This document shows, piece by piece, positions 61,258-64,000 of a DNA stretch of 64,000 nucleotides (the first letter of the stretch is position 1; each line of letters opens with the position of its first letter). The DNA lies in assembly GCF_963666665.1 (NCBI RefSeq), contig NZ_OY762999.1, forward strand, positions 47,501-111,500, written 5' to 3'. The stretch comes from Maridesulfovibrio sp. Its GTDB lineage: Bacteria > Desulfobacterota > Desulfovibrionia > Desulfovibrionales > Desulfovibrionaceae. A program made the position numbers and the translations under genes. The notes under the pieces are model-generated. The model saw only the letters and a list, made by a program, of their open reading frames with translations, did not search any database and was not told the origin of the DNA.

Positions 61258-62670
61258 ATGTCTGTAAATTCGGTCCATGATCCCAAACAATCCGCATCGG
61301 TTCTTTTTGTCCTTCTTATTTCTGCTGCCGCAGCACTTGGCGGCTTTCTTTTCGGCTTTGATACTGCGGTTATCAACGGTGCGGTGGTTGCGCTGGGTGA
61401 TTATTTCAAGGTCGGCCCGGTGCTGGTGGGTATGTCCGTTTCTCTCGCGCTGATAGGCTCTGCAATCGGGGCCTTACTTTCGGGATCGGTTTCGGACCGT
61501 TACGGACGCATCAAGCCTATGCTGCTTTCGGCATTTCTATTTACCATCAGTGGAGTTGGTTCGGGGCTTCCAGTCACTGTCTGGGATTTTATTTTCTGGC
61601 GTTTTCTCGGTGGGGTGGGGATTGGTCTTGCCAGTGCCATTACTCCGGCCTACATAGCGGAAATTTCCCCGGCCAACCTGCGCGGAAGTTTCGGTTCATT
61701 GCAGCAGCTAGCTATTGTGGTCGGTATTTTCGTTGCTATGCTCAGTAACTATATGCTGGTGGGGATAGCCGGAGGATCGGCGGATAATGTACTCTGGCTC
61801 GGCTTTGAAACCTGGCGCTGGATGTTCTGGGCTGAGGTCCCGCCGGCTCTTCTGTACGGATTCGCAGCTTTTATGATCCCGGAATCACCTCGCTACCTCA
61901 TTGCATCCAGAAGAGTGAAGGAGGCTGAGGGTATTCTTGTAAAAGTCCTTGGCGAAAAGACTCTCGAAAAAATTGAAGAAATCAAGGGCAGTCTTAAAAT
62001 TGAATGTACTCCCTCGTTTGCAGTTCTGAGATGTGAAGGCGGGCTTCATCCAGTAGTCTGGATCGGATTGGGACTTTCCGTTCTGCAGCAGTTCGTGGGT
62101 ATCAACGTCATTTTTTATTACGGTTCCATGCTCTGGCGCAGTGTGGGGTTTTCAGAAGAAAATTCCCTGTGGATTACCGTCATCACCGGGGTAGTAAATA
62201 TCTTGACCACGCTGGTTGCCATTGTGCTTATTGACCGGGTGGGCCGGAAACCGTTGCTCTTGGCAGGTTCGGCCGGAATGCTGGTTACTCTTGGTGTTTT
62301 GGCATATTTGTTCGGTAATGCTCCCCTTGATGCATCCGGACATCCTGCTTTGCAAGGATCCTCTGCCACAATAGCTCTTTATTCCGCCAACCTTTATGTT
62401 TTCTGCTTTGGATTTTCATGGGGGCCTGTGGTCTGGGTGCTGCTCGGTGAGATGTTCAATAACCGTATCCGTGCCTCCGCCCTTGCGCTTGGTGCCGGGG
62501 CGCAGTGGGTGGCTAATTTTATGGTTTCCGCATCCTTTCCGTCACTTGTAACCTGGGTCGGACTGGGGATTACTTATTCCATGTATGCCTTTTTTGCGGC
62601 TGTATCATTTTTCTTTGTTCTCTTTATGGTTCGGGAAACCAAGGGCAGGGAATTGGAAGATATGGAGTGA
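61258..62670 (+). CDS. Sugar porter family MFS transporter
   Basis: A 470-residue membrane protein with 12 predicted helices, read from ATG 61258 (GAAGGTGA before it; an in-frame GTG lies inside that site). Sugar-porter signatures are complete: GGFLFGFDTAVINGA, DRYGRIKPML, PESPRYL, QQFVGINVIFYYG, DRVGRKPLLL and the end RETKGRELEDME. It should import a hexose or pentose with a cation, as GalP or XylE do. The sugar is not evident. Sugar porters are not common in sulfate reducers. No sugar-utilisation genes adjoin it. Confidence 0.93.
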   Translation: MSVNSVHDPKQSASVLFVLLISAAAALGGFLFGFDTAVINGAVVALGDYFKVGPVLVGMSVSLALIGSAIGALLSGSVSDRYGRIKPMLLSAFLFTISGVGSGLPVTVWDFIFWRFLGGVGIGLASAITPAYIAEISPANLRGSFGSLQQLAIVVGIFVAMLSNYMLVGIAGGSADNVLWLGFETWRWMFWAEVPPALLYGFAAFMIPESPRYLIASRRVKEAEGILVKVLGEKTLEKIEEIKGSLKIECTPSFAVLRCEGGLHPVVWIGLGLSVLQQFVGINVIFYYGSMLWRSVGFSEENSLWITVITGVVNILTTLVAIVLIDRVGRKPLLLAGSAGMLVTLGVLAYLFGNAPLDASGHPALQGSSATIALYSANLYVFCFGFSWGPVVWVLLGEMFNNRIRASALALGAGAQWVANFMVSASFPSLVTWVGLGITYSMYAFFAAVSFFFVLFMVRETKGRELEDME

Positions 62671-62875
62671 TTTTTAATTTACTGAGGTAGAAACAGAGAT
62701 ATTCGACTGTTTTTTATTTGATTTTTGCAAGAAAAATTCAATTGCATATTGACTTTGCGTCATTTCATTGACAGTGAATGTGTAGGGTTAGCCATTTTAT
62801 ATGATGGAGTAATCCGCACAAGGCGGAACAGAATTAAAAAAAAGTTCCCCGGACTAGAATAATTTGGGAGGCCGG

Positions 62876-63892
62876 ATGGCTCTAAATTTAGGTGGAATAA
62901 TTGGAAACAGTCCTGCGCTTAAGGAGGTCTTTGCGATTCTCGCAAAGGTAGCGCCCACAGACAGTACCGTGCTGGTCACCGGGGAATCCGGCACGGGTAA
63001 AGAACTGCTCGTGCGTGCCTTGCACCACAACAGTAAACGAAAAGAAAAGCCTTTTGTTCCAGTAAACTGCGGGGCCATTCCTAAGGAGTTGCTGGAATCA
63101 GAGCTTTTCGGGCATGAGAAGGGTGCTTTCACCCATGCCGTGCGTTCCCGTCCGGGCCGGTTTGAACTGGCTGACGGAGGAACAATTTTTCTTGATGAAA
63201 TCGGTGAAATGGATCTGAGCCTGCAGGTCAAAATCCTGAGAGTCCTTCAGGAAAAAGAGATCGAACGAGTCGGTGGAACTTCCATCAAAAAGGTCGACGT
63301 ACGCATTGTTGCCGCAACCAACCGTGATCTTGAAGTCGAGGTCGCCGCAGGAAGATTTCGCGAGGACCTTTTTTACCGTCTGAATGTTATTCCCATGCAT
63401 CTCCCTCCGCTTCGCGAGCGTGGTGGGGACGTGCTTCTGCTCGCAAAGCATTTTCTTGGCCGTTTCTGCGAAGATAAGGATATGGAGCAGCTAAGAATCC
63501 AGTCCGATGCCGCTGATATGCTGGTTTCCTATACTTGGCCGGGTAATGTTCGCGAGCTGGAAAATTTCATGGAACGCATGTGCATTCTTTGTGATGAAGA
63601 TGAAATCGTTCCCGATGATCTGCCGGAAAAAATCTGGAAGGATGTAGGCAAGGAACCCAAGAAAAAGGTTGCCGAGCTTCTGCAGCCGGTTGGATTCAAC
63701 TGGCCTACCCTGACAGATATGGAAGAGCAGGGCTCCAATGGACTTAAGGATTTTCTGGAGATGATCGAAGATCGTCTTATGATTGAAGCTCTTGAAAAAT
63801 CCGGTGGAGTTAAGAATAAGGCCGCAGAACTGCTCGGAGTGAAGCGGACTACGCTTATTGAAAAGATCAAGAAGAGGAATCTGGAAGTTTAG
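62876..63892 (+). CDS. Sigma54-dependent transcriptional activator without sensor domain
   Basis: A 338-residue protein read from ATG 62876 (GGGAGG before it). It begins almost directly with the AAA+ domain: Walker A GESGTGKE (36-43), Walker B GGTIFLDEIGE (101-111) and the arginine-finger region FREDLFYRLNVIP. A Fis-type helix-turn-helix ends it (NKAAELLGVKRTTLIEKIKK). The sigma54-contact loop reads GAFTHA (83-88) instead of GAFTGA. With no receiver or GAF domain, it resembles PspF- or FlrA-like activators controlled by a partner protein. Targets could include the sigma54 promoters in this window, but this is unproven. Confidence 0.93.
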   Translation: MALNLGGIIGNSPALKEVFAILAKVAPTDSTVLVTGESGTGKELLVRALHHNSKRKEKPFVPVNCGAIPKELLESELFGHEKGAFTHAVRSRPGRFELADGGTIFLDEIGEMDLSLQVKILRVLQEKEIERVGGTSIKKVDVRIVAATNRDLEVEVAAGRFREDLFYRLNVIPMHLPPLRERGGDVLLLAKHFLGRFCEDKDMEQLRIQSDAADMLVSYTWPGNVRELENFMERMCILCDEDEIVPDDLPEKIWKDVGKEPKKKVAELLQPVGFNWPTLTDMEEQGSNGLKDFLEMIEDRLMIEALEKSGGVKNKAAELLGVKRTTLIEKIKKRNLEV

Positions 63893-64000
63893 TGAATTTT
63901 AAAAAAGTGTGGATTTTGTGAGGGGTAGGCAGGAATATTGCAAAGATAAGTGATTGTGACGCTTAGCCGACTTACCGGAGGTTTCCGGATCCTTTTTATG
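63893..64000 (+). other. Window end after the sigma54 activator gene
   Basis: No gene is visible. A CCGGA/TCCGG hairpin followed by ATCCTTTTT near the very end may be the start of a terminator. Confidence 0.35.

Overview
The window looks like chromosomal DNA of a motile, Gram-negative, anaerobic deltaproteobacterium. The closest fit is a marine Desulfovibrio/Maridesulfovibrio-type sulfate reducer. This is inferred from gene content (HydF, two-subunit glycine decarboxylase, ADP-forming acyl-CoA synthetase beside a DRTGG protein, sigma54-type flagellar promoters, many hybrid kinases and c-di-GMP proteins), moderate GC and the style of the terminators. No sulfate-reduction gene lies in the window, so the assignment is not proven.

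Layout. 1-661: 3' end of a 23S rRNA gene, 5S rRNA and terminator. 1.0-9.7 kb: signalling block with a frameshifted two-receiver GGDEF gene, a glycosyltransferase, an HPt protein, an MCP, CheW and a hybrid kinase with an eroded ATPase domain. 9.7-13.6 kb: MarC, class II aldolase, a Ste24-like protease and a TPR protein. 13.6-17.3 kb: operon of OsmC-like protein, dihydrolipoamide dehydrogenase, H-protein-like lipoyl carrier and lipoyl synthase, behind a sigma54-like promoter and three CGACA-N4-TGTCG palindromes. 17.4-19.6 kb: groEL/groES. 19.6-20.8 kb: an S24-type repressor lacking its catalytic pair, divergent from a small HTH protein across three palindromes. 20.8-25.8 kb: dCache/PAS diguanylate cyclase, CheX, glnS. 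26.0-31.3 kb: hydF followed by a BMP-family binding protein, a hybrid kinase and an HPt protein. 31.3-34.1 kb: MprF-type acyltransferase domain, BASS transporter, YkgJ-type protein. 34.2-36.5 kb: a lone trpB with a leader peptide containing Trp-Trp-Trp and an attenuator, then a small transaldolase. 36.6-43.8 kb: GT9 glycosyltransferase and the flagellar genes fliK, flgD, flgE and flagellin. 44-50.8 kb: rnc, acyl-CoA synthetase, DRTGG protein, metallo-beta-lactamase, a GNCQ-motif protein and a solitary binding protein. 50.9-55.5 kb: gcvH-gcvPA-gcvPB-lpd without gcvT. 55.7-57.7 kb: methyltransferase, nikR, folE2. 57.8-63.9 kb: rhodanese, DUF1499, Rrf2 regulator, FAD protein, sugar MFS transporter and a sigma54 activator without a sensor domain.

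The strongest candidate for an undescribed system is the 13.6-17.3 kb operon. OsmC/Ohr-type thiol peroxidases can be recycled by lipoylated proteins and dihydrolipoamide dehydrogenase. Here one operon encodes such a Cys protein, the dehydrogenase, a private lipoyl carrier and the enzyme that inserts the lipoyl sulfurs, behind what looks like a sigma54/enhancer promoter. Other notable items are the binding-protein/hybrid-kinase/HPt operon without a transporter, the repressor switch with three operators, the trp attenuator, and a terminator-linked repeat found three times.
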